Shown piece by piece: positions 51,969-61,964 of a stretch of DNA of 64,000 nucleotides. Made by a program: the position numbers and the translations under genes. Position 1 is the first letter of the stretch, and every line of letters begins with the position of its first letter. This DNA comes from JADJPO01 sp963825645. Its GTDB lineage: Bacteria; Actinomycetota; Actinomycetes; Actinomycetales; Kineosporiaceae. The notes below the pieces were generated by a model, which had not been told where the DNA came from, made no database searches, and saw only the letters and a list, made by a program, of their open reading frames with translations. The stretch covers positions 1 to 64,000 of the forward strand of contig CAWGTT010000009.1 in the NCBI GenBank assembly GCA_963825645.1, read 5' to 3'.

Positions 51969-51994
51969 CCCGCCGCGTGCCGTCGCGCGGGGGA

Positions 51995-53197
51995 CTACCC
52001 GCGCAGCGCCTGGGCGATGTCGTCCATCAGGTCGGCGACGTCCTCCAGCCCCACCGACAGCCGCAGCACGGACTCGCTCGGTCGGGCCGACGCCGCCACC
52101 GGGCGATGGGTCAGCCCGGCCGGATGCTGGACGAGGGTGTCCACCCCGCCGAGCGAGACGGCGTGGGTCACCAGCCGCACCCGCTGCACCGTTGCCTCGG
52201 CCGCGGCGAAGCCGCCCCGCAGCTCGACGGCGAGCATCGAGCCGGGACCGCTCATCTGAGTGCCGACGAGGCCGAGCGGGTCGCACTCCTTCAGCCCCGG
52301 GTACATCACCCGGGCCACTGCAGGGTGTTCGCGCAGCCACTCCGCGAGGCAGGCCGCGGACTCCTGCTGGGCACGCACCCGGACCGGCAGGGTCTGCAGC
52401 CCGCGGTGCAGCTGGTAGGCCGCCAGCGGATGCAGCAGCCCTCCGGTCAGCGCGCGCACCTGGCGCAGCTGGGCCGCCCACTGCCCGGTGGTGGCCACGA
52501 CGCCGCCCATCGCGTCGCCGTGCCCGCCGAGGAACTTCGTCGCCGAGTGCAGCACCAGGCTCACGCCGTGGCGCTGCGGTCGCTGCAGGACAGGGGTGGC
52601 GAAGGTGTTGTCGACCAGGACCGGGACGTCCCCGGCGGCCTCGACGGCGGCGGTCAGGTCCACCAGGTCGAGGGTCGGGTTGGCCGGTGTCTCCACCACG
52701 ACCAGGCCGGTGTCCGGGCGGATCGCCGAGGCGATGTCGGCGGCCGGCGTCCAGGTCACCTGGGTGCCGAGCAGCCCGGTGGCCAGAACATGGTCGGTGC
52801 CGCCGTAGAGCGGGCGGACGGCGACCACGTGCGAGCGTCCGGACCGGACGCAGGCGAGCAGGACGGCGCTCAGCGCCGCCATCCCGCTGGCGAAGGCGAC
52901 CGCTTCCTCGTGACCCTCGAGCTGGGCCACGGCGTGCTCGAAGCGGGCCACGGTGGGGTTCCACAACCGTTGGTAGACCAGCGAGTCGTCCGGTCGCGGG
53001 GTCAGGCCTGCGGCCAGCTGGTCGTAGGCGTCCCCGCCGGCGGCGACGGAGGTCAGCGGGTAGGTGGTGGACAGGTCGATCGGAGGGACGTGAACGCCCA
53101 GCGCGGTGAGGTCCTCCCGGCCGCCGTGCACGGCCGCTGTGTCCGGCCGCGCCGGGGAGAACACCCTCGGCGTCGATGCAGAGAGCGTAGTGTTCAT
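51995..53197 (-). CDS. cystathionine/methionine gamma-lyase family PLP enzyme
   Basis: 400 residues. Cys/Met metabolism PLP enzyme: TAAVHGGREDLTALGVHVPPIDLSTTYPL, YQRLWNPTVARFEHAVAQLEG, AFASGMAALSAVLLA, VVVETPANPTLDLVDLTA, LVDNTFATPVLQRP, and the PLP Lys in SLVLHSATKFLGGHGDAMGG. The substrate cannot be told: gamma-lyase, beta-lyase or gamma-synthase share these motifs. A divergent Lrp regulator 110 nt away suggests amino-acid control, consistent with degradation of sulfur amino acids. TAG stop. Confidence 0.88.
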   Translation of the reverse strand: MNTTLSASTPRVFSPARPDTAAVHGGREDLTALGVHVPPIDLSTTYPLTSVAAGGDAYDQLAAGLTPRPDDSLVYQRLWNPTVARFEHAVAQLEGHEEAVAFASGMAALSAVLLACVRSGRSHVVAVRPLYGGTDHVLATGLLGTQVTWTPAADIASAIRPDTGLVVVETPANPTLDLVDLTAAVEAAGDVPVLVDNTFATPVLQRPQRHGVSLVLHSATKFLGGHGDAMGGVVATTGQWAAQLRQVRALTGGLLHPLAAYQLHRGLQTLPVRVRAQQESAACLAEWLREHPAVARVMYPGLKECDPLGLVGTQMSGPGSMLAVELRGGFAAAEATVQRVRLVTHAVSLGGVDTLVQHPAGLTHRPVAASARPSESVLRLSVGLEDVADLMDDIAQALRG

Positions 53198-53264
53198 GTC
53201 ATCATCCTGAGTAACACAGCGTCGAAGAGCAAGAGTTCCGCATAACCTGCGGTGATCATGGTAG

Positions 53265-53276
53265 TTCCTCGAGGAA
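53265..53276. promoter_or_regulatory. 12-bp palindrome, candidate Lrp operator
   Basis: TTCCTCGAGGAA is a perfect palindrome in the 110-nt gap between the gamma-lyase and Lrp genes. It lies 32 nt before the preferred Lrp start. Nearby TTCCGCATAA also looks Lrp-like. A site shared by both divergent promoters is likely. Confidence 0.45.
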
Positions 53277-53307
53277 GATGATCGTCGAGTACAGTGAGGA
53301 TCGGGGC

Positions 53308-53856
53308 ATGCCGAACACGGTGCAGCGGCACCTCACGCCGGGTCCGCCGCCGCGTCCGCGGCCGGCGCTCGACCCGATCGACACGGCGATCGTGGCGGCG
53401 CTGGTCGAGGACGGACGGCTGTCCAATGTGGCCCTGGCCCGGCGGGTGGGCATCGCCGAGTCGACGTGCATCGGTCGAGTGCGGTCCCTGCGGGAACGGG
53501 GAGCCATCCGCAGGTTCACCGCCGAGATCGATCTGGCCGGGCTCGGCCTGGGGGTGCAGGCGATGGTGGCCGTCCGCTTCTCCGGCCACCTGCGCCAGGA
53601 CGTCGAGGCGTTCGCGGCCGAAGTCTCCCGCCTGCCAGGGGTGGTCGCCGTGCACAACGTCAGCGGCGCGAACGACTACCTGGTGCACGTGGCCGCGGCG
53701 TCGTCGGCGGCCCTGCGGGACTTCGTGCTGGACAACCTCACCGGGCGGTCCGGAGTCGTCCACGCCGAGACCAGCCTGATCTTCCAGACCACACCGGGCA
53801 GCAACCTGGTTCCCGGGCGAGCGGAGGGCGACGACGTGTCGAGGTCGGCCCGATGA
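53308..53856 (+). CDS. Lrp/AsnC family transcriptional regulator
   Basis: 182 residues from an ATG at 53308 with GAGGA 7 nt upstream; a longer start at 53278 would put GAGGA 2-3 nt from ATG, which is too close. Winged helix at about 20-75 (LDPIDTAIVAALVEDGRLSNVALARRVGIAESTCIGRVRSLRERGAIRRF), then the RAM ligand-binding domain (AEIDLAGLGLGVQAMVAVRF, AHLRQDVEAFAAE-like, VVAVHNVSGANDYLVHVAA). It probably senses amino acids and controls the divergent gamma-lyase. Its stop overlaps the tatD start. Confidence 0.92.
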   Translation: MPNTVQRHLTPGPPPRPRPALDPIDTAIVAALVEDGRLSNVALARRVGIAESTCIGRVRSLRERGAIRRFTAEIDLAGLGLGVQAMVAVRFSGHLRQDVEAFAAEVSRLPGVVAVHNVSGANDYLVHVAAASSAALRDFVLDNLTGRSGVVHAETSLIFQTTPGSNLVPGRAEGDDVSRSAR

Positions 53857-54713
53857 CGGCGCGAGGACAACTGGAACCCCCTGCGCCGCAACCGTTGCCC
53901 CGCGCCGTGGTGGACAACCACACCCACCTCGACCACGTTCGGCGGGGCGACGTGGCACTCGATGTCGAGGAGGCGATCGCCGCCGCGGTCGCGGTCAACG
54001 TGACCCGACTGGTCCAGATCGGTTGTGACCTGGACTCGGCGCGCTGGACCACGCAGGTGGCGGCACGCTATCGACACGTGGTCGGCGGTGTCTCGCTGCA
54101 TCCGACGCAGGCAACGAGAATCTTTGCTGCACAGGGGGAGTCAGGCCTCGCCGGGGCCCTGGCGGAGATTGAGGCGTTGGTCGCCCACCCGCGGGTGCGA
54201 GTGGTCGGCGAGACCGGCCTGGACCACTACTGGGTGCCCGCGGACGACGAGCGCGGCCGTGCTGCGCAGGAGGTCTCGTTCCGGGCGCACATCGACCTGG
54301 CCAAACGCACCGGCAAGGTGCTGCAGATCCACGACCGGGACGCCCACCCCGACGTACTGCGGATCCTGGCCGAGGAGGGCGCCCCGCAGCGCACGGTCTT
54401 CCACTGTTTCTCCGGTGGGGAGCGGATGGCCCGGTTCTGTGCCGACCAGGGCTGGTACCTGTCCTTCGCCGGAACCATCACCTTCGCCAACGCCGGTGAG
54501 CTGCGGGCGGCGCTGCGCGCCGTCCCGGTCGAGCAGGTTCTGGTCGAGACCGACGCGCCCTACCTCACCCCGCACCCGTTTCGGGGACGGCGCAACGCCT
54601 CCTACCTGATGCCGCTCACCGTGCGCCGGATGGCGGCCGAACTGGGCCAGGACGAGGCGGTGCTCTGCACGAGGCTCGAGGCGACGTCCGAGGCGCTGTA
54701 CGGCCCCTGGTGA
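53853..54713 (+). CDS. tatD: TatD family metal-dependent hydrolase
   Basis: 286 residues, ATG overlapping the Lrp stop. Amidohydrolase-like deoxyribonuclease fold: VVDNHTHLDHV (metal-binding His pair), GVSLHPTQA, VVGETGLDHYW, QIHDRDAHPDVLRIL, VFHCFSGGERMARFC and VLVETDAPYLTPHPFRG. TatD enzymes act as 3'-5' exonucleases or in repair. Same position before rpfB as in M. tuberculosis (Rv1008). Operon with Lrp is suggested by the overlap, though tatD may have its own signal. Confidence 0.93.
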   Translation: MTARGQLEPPAPQPLPRAVVDNHTHLDHVRRGDVALDVEEAIAAAVAVNVTRLVQIGCDLDSARWTTQVAARYRHVVGGVSLHPTQATRIFAAQGESGLAGALAEIEALVAHPRVRVVGETGLDHYWVPADDERGRAAQEVSFRAHIDLAKRTGKVLQIHDRDAHPDVLRILAEEGAPQRTVFHCFSGGERMARFCADQGWYLSFAGTITFANAGELRAALRAVPVEQVLVETDAPYLTPHPFRGRRNASYLMPLTVRRMAAELGQDEAVLCTRLEATSEALYGPW

Positions 54714-54939
54714 GCTGCCGCTGATAAGAGAACCGCAAGCCGAACTCAAGTGTTGGTTCCCCGTGGCCGAACCGTTACCTTGTTCAACGGACAGCCGGGG
54801 TCGGCCGATCCCGGGACAGCGCAGCCGGCGCCCCGAGCACCGTGTGGGGCTCCGCCGCAGGCCGTGGGGCACGGATGTCCCTCTGGGTCGCCCGCTGTCC
54901 CGTGACGCCGTGCCCGGACCCGACGAGGTCTGGAGCCTC
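54714..54939 (+). promoter_or_regulatory. 226-nt leader and promoter region of rpfB
   Basis: No gene is seen. The region is less GC-rich at its start (CTGATAAGAGAACCGCAAG) and then GC-rich with partly self-complementary stretches (CACCGTG and CACGG). A ydaO-like c-di-AMP riboswitch was considered, but I cannot match its conserved cores. Confidence 0.35.
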
Positions 54940-56079
54940 ATGGGCAGCGTTCACCGCATGAGCACCTCCGCTGCGGGCCGTTTCGGGCGCTTTCTGGCCC
55001 AGGGGGCCGTGCTGTCAGCGCTGGTGGTCGGCACGATCGCCTACGCCGAGTCCGGCATCACCGTGACCCTGTCTATCGACGGCGAGACCCGTGAGATCCA
55101 GGCGGGATCCGCGACGGTCGGCGAGCTGCTGGAGTCCGAGGCGATCGCACTGTCGGCGCACGACCTCGTCGCCCCGCAGCCGGACACCGAGCTGGAGGAG
55201 GGCCAGGACGTCATCGTCCGGCACGCCCGGCCGCTCACCGTCATCATCGACGGCGAGGAGACGACCTACACCACCACCGATCTGACCCTCGACGCCGCGT
55301 TGGCCAGCTTCGACATCCCGATCGACGACGCCCGGCTCTCCGCTCCCCTCACCCAGGCTCTGCCGCGTGCCGGCGCGTCGGTCACCGTCACCACACCGAA
55401 GTCGGTGACCCTGAGCGTCGGTGGCACGCAGCGCACGGTAAGCAGCACCGCTGCCACGGTCGGCGAGCTGCTCCGCGAGCGTGCGATCGACCTCGGCGCC
55501 GCAGACCGGCTCAGTGTCGACGCGGCCGACGTCGTGGCGCAGGGCATGACGGTCACGGTGACCCGAGTCCGCACCGAGACGGTGACCCGTACCGAGCCGG
55601 TGGCCTTCTCGACCACCGAGAAGAAGAACCCCGACCTGGCGGTCGGCACCCGCAAGAAGGTCACCGCCGGGGTCGTCGGTGAGCGCTCCGCGACCTATCG
55701 CGTCACCTACGTCAACGGCAAGACCACGGCGAAGAAGCTGGTGTCGGCGACGGTGACCAGGAAGCCGGTCGCCGCTGTGGTCACCGTCGGCACCAAGCCC
55801 GCTCCGGCCAGTCAGACGACCGGGGATCTCCCGCCGAGCTCCGCGGACGGTCTGAACTGGGCGGCGCTGGCTCAGTGCGAGTCCAGCGGCAACCCCCGCG
55901 CGGTGAACCCGGCCGGGTACTACGGGCTCTACCAGTTCAGCCTGTCCACCTGGCGCTCGGTCGGCGGCACCGGCAACCCGATCGACGCCTCGCCCGCCGA
56001 GCAGCTCAAGCGGGCCAAGATCCTCTACAACAAGGCCGGGGCCGGCCAGTGGGGGTGCGGACAGCACCTGTTCGACTGA
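54940..56079 (+). CDS. rpfB: resuscitation-promoting factor RpfB
   Basis: 379 residues, ATG at 54940 with GGAG 4 nt upstream (an in-frame ATG follows at 54958). Membrane-anchoring helix GRFLAQGAVLSALVVGTIAYA, then three DUF348 repeats (ITVTLSIDGETREIQAGSATVGELLE, LTVIIDGEETTYTTTDLTLDAAL, VTLSVGGTQRTVSSTAATVGELL), a G5 domain at about 210-285 and the Rpf lytic domain with the catalytic Glu in NWAALAQCESSGNPRAVNPAGYYG. Cleaves peptidoglycan and helps dormant cells resume growth. Full-length RpfB layout. ksgA and ispE follow, as in M. tuberculosis. Confidence 0.96.
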   Translation: MGSVHRMSTSAAGRFGRFLAQGAVLSALVVGTIAYAESGITVTLSIDGETREIQAGSATVGELLESEAIALSAHDLVAPQPDTELEEGQDVIVRHARPLTVIIDGEETTYTTTDLTLDAALASFDIPIDDARLSAPLTQALPRAGASVTVTTPKSVTLSVGGTQRTVSSTAATVGELLRERAIDLGAADRLSVDAADVVAQGMTVTVTRVRTETVTRTEPVAFSTTEKKNPDLAVGTRKKVTAGVVGERSATYRVTYVNGKTTAKKLVSATVTRKPVAAVVTVGTKPAPASQTTGDLPPSSADGLNWAALAQCESSGNPRAVNPAGYYGLYQFSLSTWRSVGGTGNPIDASPAEQLKRAKILYNKAGAGQWGCGQHLFD

Positions 56080-56285
56080 CGGCCGCGTGAGAGTCCGTGG
56101 CGGTCCGGTGTCCGCGGGAGCGGGCACCTGCTCCGCGACTGCTTCACCGGACGTCGCTTCCGCAGGAGTCCGCCCCAGCTGCGGCCTCACCTCAGCCGCT
56201 GGGCTGAGCGTCGCTTCCGCATGGCTCGCCTCTCCCTCGCACGTCACTTCCGGTCGCCAGGGGCCGCCCGGTGAGAGGCTGAGGC

Positions 56286-57194
56286 GTGAGTTCCGGGGCG
56301 ACACACCCTCTGCCGCTGCTGGGGGCGGGTGACGTCCGGCGGCTCGCGGCCGACCTCGGGGTGCGGCCGACCAAGCACCTCGGGCAGAACTTCGTGGTCG
56401 ACGCGAACACCGTGCGCCGGATCGTGCGGCTCGCCGAGGTGAGGCCGGACGACGTCGTCCTCGAAGTCGGTCCCGGGCTCGGATCGCTGACGCTGGCGCT
56501 GCTCGACGCGGCGGCGAGCGTCGTCGCGGTGGAGATCGATCCCGTTCTGGCCGGCGCACTGGCGCACACCGTCGAAGGGTGGCGGCCGGACGGCGCCGGG
56601 CGGCTGCACGTCGTCCGGGCCGACGCCGTCCGCCTTGCGGTCGACGACCTGCCGGGCGAGGGCGGCCGGCCGACCGCGCTGGTGGCGAACCTGCCCTACA
56701 ACGTCGCCGTGCCGGTACTGCTGGTCGCCCTGGAACGGCTGCCCAGCCTGCGCCATGGGTTGGTGATGGTGCAGGCCGAGGTCGCCGAGCGGCTCGCCGC
56801 CCGGGCCGGCCAGTCCGCGTACGGAGTGCCGTCGGTCAAGACCGCCTGGTACGCCGAGGTGCGGCGGGCCGGCTCCGTGCCGCGCAGTGTGTTCTGGCCG
56901 GTGCCCAACGTCGACTCCGCCCTGGTCTCCTTCACCCGACGCGACCCGCCCGCCGCGGGTCGCGCGGAGGTGTTCGCCTGCGTCGACGCGGCGTTCGCCC
57001 AGCGCCGCAAGACGTTGCGCTCGGCGCTGGCCGGCTGGGCCGGGTCGGCCCAGCGGGCCGAAGCGGTGCTGAGAGCGGCGGGGATCGACCCCCGCACCCG
57101 CGGTGAGCAGCTTGGTCTGGCCGAGTACGTGGCGCTGGCCGAGGCCGGGCGGCGCCCGGGACGCGACGGCGCGGGCGCAGCAGAGGTCATCTAG
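56286..57194 (+). CDS. ksgA: 16S rRNA (adenine(1518)/(1519)-N6)-dimethyltransferase
   Basis: 302 residues, GTG start with GAGG. Dimethylates the two loop adenines of 16S rRNA helix 45. Motifs: PTKHLGQNFVVDANTVRRIV, VLEVGPGLGSLTLALL, VVAVEIDPVLAGAL, ANLPYNVAVPVLLV and FWPVPNVDSALVSFTRR. TAG stop; ispE starts 9 nt later. Between rpfB and ksgA, 206 nt hold three CGTCRCTTCCG copies. Confidence 0.95.
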   Translation: MSSGATHPLPLLGAGDVRRLAADLGVRPTKHLGQNFVVDANTVRRIVRLAEVRPDDVVLEVGPGLGSLTLALLDAAASVVAVEIDPVLAGALAHTVEGWRPDGAGRLHVVRADAVRLAVDDLPGEGGRPTALVANLPYNVAVPVLLVALERLPSLRHGLVMVQAEVAERLAARAGQSAYGVPSVKTAWYAEVRRAGSVPRSVFWPVPNVDSALVSFTRRDPPAAGRAEVFACVDAAFAQRRKTLRSALAGWAGSAQRAEAVLRAAGIDPRTRGEQLGLAEYVALAEAGRRPGRDGAGAAEVI

Positions 57195-57203
57195 GGTCCT
57201 GTC

Positions 57204-58142
57204 ATGAGCATGCCCGGCTCGGTGACCGTGCGCGCCCCGGCGAAGGTCAACCTTGAGCTGCGGGTCGGCGCTCCCCGCGCGGACGGCTACCACGAGCTGG
57301 CCACCGTGTTCCAGGCGGTCTCCCTGTTCGACGACGTCACCGTGGCCCACTGGCCGCAGGCGGACCCGCACACCGTGGAGGTCTCGGTGGAGGGCATGCA
57401 CGTAGACCGGGTACCGGTCGACGAGTCGAACCTGGCGGTCCGGGCCGTGCGGCTGATGCAGGCACGGCTCGGTGTGGACGACGCGGTGCGGGTGCACGTG
57501 CGCAAGCAGATCCCGGTGGCGGGCGGCATGGCCGGCGGTTCGGCGGACGGCGCGGCGGCTTTGCTGGCCTGTGATGCGTTGTGGCAGAGCGGGTTGGGTC
57601 GAGACGGCCTTCTCGATCTGGCTGGCGAGCTCGGTTCGGATGTGCCGTTCTCGCTACTCGGTGGGACGGCGATCGGCACCGGCCGTGGCGAGCAGCTGAC
57701 CCCCGCTCTGGTGCGCGGTGAGTACACCTGGGTCGTGGCGGTTAACGGGCACGGCCTGTCGACCCCTGTGGTCTTCGCCGAGGTGGACCGGTTGCGCTCG
57801 GACCGGGTGCTGCCGGTACCGCGGGTGAGCGACGGGCTGATGCAGGCGCTGCGGGCCGGCAACTCCGCAGCCCTTGGGACCCACCTGGTCAATGATCTTC
57901 AGCCGGCGGCGTGCTCTCTGCTGCCGGACCTGATGCGGGTGCTCGAGGTGGGGGACTCCTGCGAGGCGCTCGGCTCGTTGGTCTCCGGGAGCGGGCCGAG
58001 CGTGGTGTTCCTGGCCCGGGACCACGAGCACGCCCTGGGCCTGGCCGCCGCGCTGGAGGGTGTCGAGGGCGTCGAGGAGGTCCGCCGCGTGACCGGTCCG
58101 GCCCATGGGGCACGGGTGGTCGAGACCCGGACCGAGGCCTGA
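57204..58142 (+). CDS. ispE: 4-diphosphocytidyl-2-C-methyl-D-erythritol kinase
   Basis: 312 residues. ATP-dependent kinase of the non-mevalonate isoprenoid pathway (EC 2.7.1.148), GHMP family. Seen: VRAPAKVNLELRVGAPRADGYHEL, the phosphate loop PVAGGMAGGSADGAAALLA, SDVPFSLLGGTAIGTGRG and GSLVSGSGPSVVFLA. Follows ksgA in one transcription unit with rpfB, a common actinobacterial order. Confidence 0.96.
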   Translation: MSMPGSVTVRAPAKVNLELRVGAPRADGYHELATVFQAVSLFDDVTVAHWPQADPHTVEVSVEGMHVDRVPVDESNLAVRAVRLMQARLGVDDAVRVHVRKQIPVAGGMAGGSADGAAALLACDALWQSGLGRDGLLDLAGELGSDVPFSLLGGTAIGTGRGEQLTPALVRGEYTWVVAVNGHGLSTPVVFAEVDRLRSDRVLPVPRVSDGLMQALRAGNSAALGTHLVNDLQPAACSLLPDLMRVLEVGDSCEALGSLVSGSGPSVVFLARDHEHALGLAAALEGVEGVEEVRRVTGPAHGARVVETRTEA

Positions 58143-58420
58143 CCGTACGGTCGTCGTCGACAGGGAGCCGCCGCCGGTCCCGTGCCGGAACAAGGCGGTG
58201 GATGAACGAGGCCGGGAAACGCCCCTTGATCAACTTCCGGATTCTGCAGAAGTGCCCACAGCAGGCCTCCAACCGCCCGGATCCCGGGGTTGTGCAGAAC
58301 TGGGGAGGCTACGACGGAGCAGGACTCCGTGTCCGGAGCCCCAGATCAGCACGTGGAACGGGGTTGTGGTGAGCTTCCGGCTTTGGCGCTCGGCTCGGGC
58401 CTGCAGGACACTGGCCGGCG

Positions 58421-60253
<1,833 letters not shown>

Positions 60254-60315
60254 TCCTGAGCAGGGCTTCAGGGGGCGTGGGACGACGCGAGCCGGAGTGC
60301 GGGGTCCAGAGTGGT

Positions 60316-60858
60316 TCAGGGGTCCAGGGTCAGGGCCAGACGGCGCAGGAGTGCAGCGAGCCGGCGCCGGGACATTGCGTCCAGTTCGGCGAGCAGGTCC
60401 CGTTCGCGATCAAGCAGGGTGACCATCGTCGCATCGACGGTCGTGCGGCCGGCATCGGTGAGTCCGACCAGCACCCCGCGACCGTCGTCCGGGTCGGGTT
60501 CACGGACCACCAGGCGGCGGGCCTGGAGCCGGTCGATGCGGTTGGTCATCGTGCCGCTAGCGACCAGCGTCTCGGCGGCCAGCTGACCGGGAGAGAGCTG
60601 GTAGGGGGAGCCGGACCGGCGCAGCGCGGCCAGGACGTCGAACTCCCACGTCTCCAGACCGTGCTCGGCGAAGGCCGCGCCGCGGTAGCGGTCCAGGTGC
60701 CGGGCGATCCGGGCCAGCCGGGAGAGCACTTCGAGCGGGGCCAGATCGAGGTCGGGGCGTTCTCGCCGCCACGCGCGGACGATCCGGTCGACCTCGTCGC
60801 TGGCCGGTGCCGACCCGGTGGTGGCGGCGCCGTCCGCAGGAGTCCCGGTCAGACTCAC
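60316..60858 (-). CDS. MarR family transcriptional regulator
   Basis: 180 residues, GTG start overlapping the TetR stop (GTGA). Winged helix: VLSRLARIARHLDRYRGAAF, LETWEFDVLAALRRSGSPYQLSPGQLAAETLVASGTMTNRIDRLQARRLVVREPDPDDGRGVLVGLTDAGR. Likely binds a small ligand and represses genes. It is translated with the TetR regulator just upstream, so both answer the same signals. Confidence 0.9.
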   Translation of the reverse strand: MSLTGTPADGAATTGSAPASDEVDRIVRAWRRERPDLDLAPLEVLSRLARIARHLDRYRGAAFAEHGLETWEFDVLAALRRSGSPYQLSPGQLAAETLVASGTMTNRIDRLQARRLVVREPDPDDGRGVLVGLTDAGRTTVDATMVTLLDRERDLLAELDAMSRRRLAALLRRLALTLDP

Positions 60859-61556
60859 CGTTGGGTCCCGGAGTCCGGCTGGCGCTCGTGGCCGTCCGCC
60901 ACGTGTCCCAAGGTCGGCTTGCGCTCCAATCCGGACAGCCCGTTCCAGGCCAGGTTGACCAGGTGCGCCGCGACGTCCGCCTTCTTCTGCTTGCGGTGGT
61001 CCAGCCAGTACTGCCCGGTGAGTGCCACCATGCCGACCAGCATCTGGGCGTACAGGGGGGCGGCTTTGGCGTCCAGGCCGCGTCGGGAGAACTCGTCGGC
61101 GAGCAGGTACTCCACCTGCCCGGCGACGTCGCTGATCAGGCTGGCGAAGGTGCCGGTGGACTGGGTGACCGGGGAGTCGCGGACCAGGATCCGGAACCCG
61201 TCGCTGGAGGTCTCGATGTAGCCGAGCAGAGCAAGGGCGGCGTTCTCCAGCAGCTCACGGGGGTGTGCGTCGGAGGACAGCGACGCGGTGATGGCGGTGA
61301 GCAGCGCCTGGATCTCGCGGTCGACGACCACGGCGTACAGGCCTTCCTTGCCGCCGAAGTGCTCGTAGACGACGGGTTTGGACACCTGCGCGGTCGCGGC
61401 GATCTCCTCGACACTGGTGCCCTCGAAGCCCTTCTTGGCGAACAGCTTGCGTCCGACGTCCAGGAGCTGCTCGCGGCGCTCCTTGCCCGTCATGCGGGCC
61501 CGGCCCGAGTAGCCGCGGTCCGGCCGGGCCCCACTATTTCGTGCGGGGGACGTCAC
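60855..61556 (-). CDS. TetR/AcrR family transcriptional regulator
   Basis: 233 residues from a GTG at 61556; an ATG at 61493 is possible. DNA-binding HTH at about 35-75: ERREQLLDVGRKLFAKKGFEGTSVEEIAATAQVSKPVVYEHFGGKEGLYAVVVDRE. The ligand domain follows (LLENAALALLGYIETSSDGFRILVRDSP). The target genes are unknown. Its stop overlaps the MarR start by 4 nt. The three 30-bp repeats begin 63 nt upstream of the GTG and may be its operator. Confidence 0.9.
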   Translation of the reverse strand: MTSPARNSGARPDRGYSGRARMTGKERREQLLDVGRKLFAKKGFEGTSVEEIAATAQVSKPVVYEHFGGKEGLYAVVVDREIQALLTAITASLSSDAHPRELLENAALALLGYIETSSDGFRILVRDSPVTQSTGTFASLISDVAGQVEYLLADEFSRRGLDAKAAPLYAQMLVGMVALTGQYWLDHRKQKKADVAAHLVNLAWNGLSGLERKPTLGHVADGHERQPDSGTQR

Positions 61557-61618
61557 TGCACCATCATGCCTGCTCACCCGGCTCGGCGCGCTCGTCGTTG
61601 CCGCCGACCATCCCACAT

Positions 61619-61701
61619 GGGCACGGCGTGACGTTGTGCCCGTCTATCGGGCACGGCGTGACGTTGTGCCCGTCCAGGGGGCACGGCGTGACGCTGTGCC
61701 C
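61619..61701. repeat. three tandem 23-bp dyad repeats at a 30-bp period
   Basis: Copies at 61619-61641, 61649-61671 and 61679-61701 share a GGGCAC arm, an 11-nt centre GGCGTGACGYT and a GTGCCC arm. The spacers are 7 nt. The first two centres are identical; the third has C for T at one position. They lie between the tetR start and tRNA-Gln and are not part of a gene I trust. Confidence 0.9.
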
Positions 61702-61775
61702 ATCGATGGGGGATGGTGCCGCCGCACCGTCCCAGACGGCACACTGGTGCGGCGCCGGTCTACGGGCCGGCGCGG

Positions 61776-61847
61776 TCCGCCCTGGTGTAACGGCAGCACA
61801 CAGGCCTTTGGAGCCTTGAGGTCCCTGTTCGAATCAGGGGGGCGGAG
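61776..61847 (+). tRNA. tRNA-Gln (anticodon TTG)
   Basis: 72 nt: acceptor TCCGCCC with GGGCGGA, D arm GTGT/ACAC, anticodon loop CTTTGGA (TTG at 34-36), T arm CCCTG-TTCGAAT-CAGGG and discriminator G. CCA is not encoded. glmU begins 118 nt downstream. Confidence 0.95.
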
Positions 61848-61964
61848 CGGGCCGGGCCGGTGAGCGGGCGATGGTGGACTGCAGCCGACGGGACAACGCG
61901 GCTGCTCCGGAAGGTTACGATCGGCTCGCCGACACTGATCCCGGTTGCCGAGGAGGCAGTCCGC

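Noticed and set aside
54714..54939. ydaO-type c-di-AMP riboswitch before rpfB
   Set aside because: I could not identify its conserved cores; a covariance model search (Rfam) would be needed to decide.
61619..61701. CRISPR array
   Set aside because: Repeats of 23 bp with 7-nt spacers are too closely packed, there are only three, and no cas gene is present.
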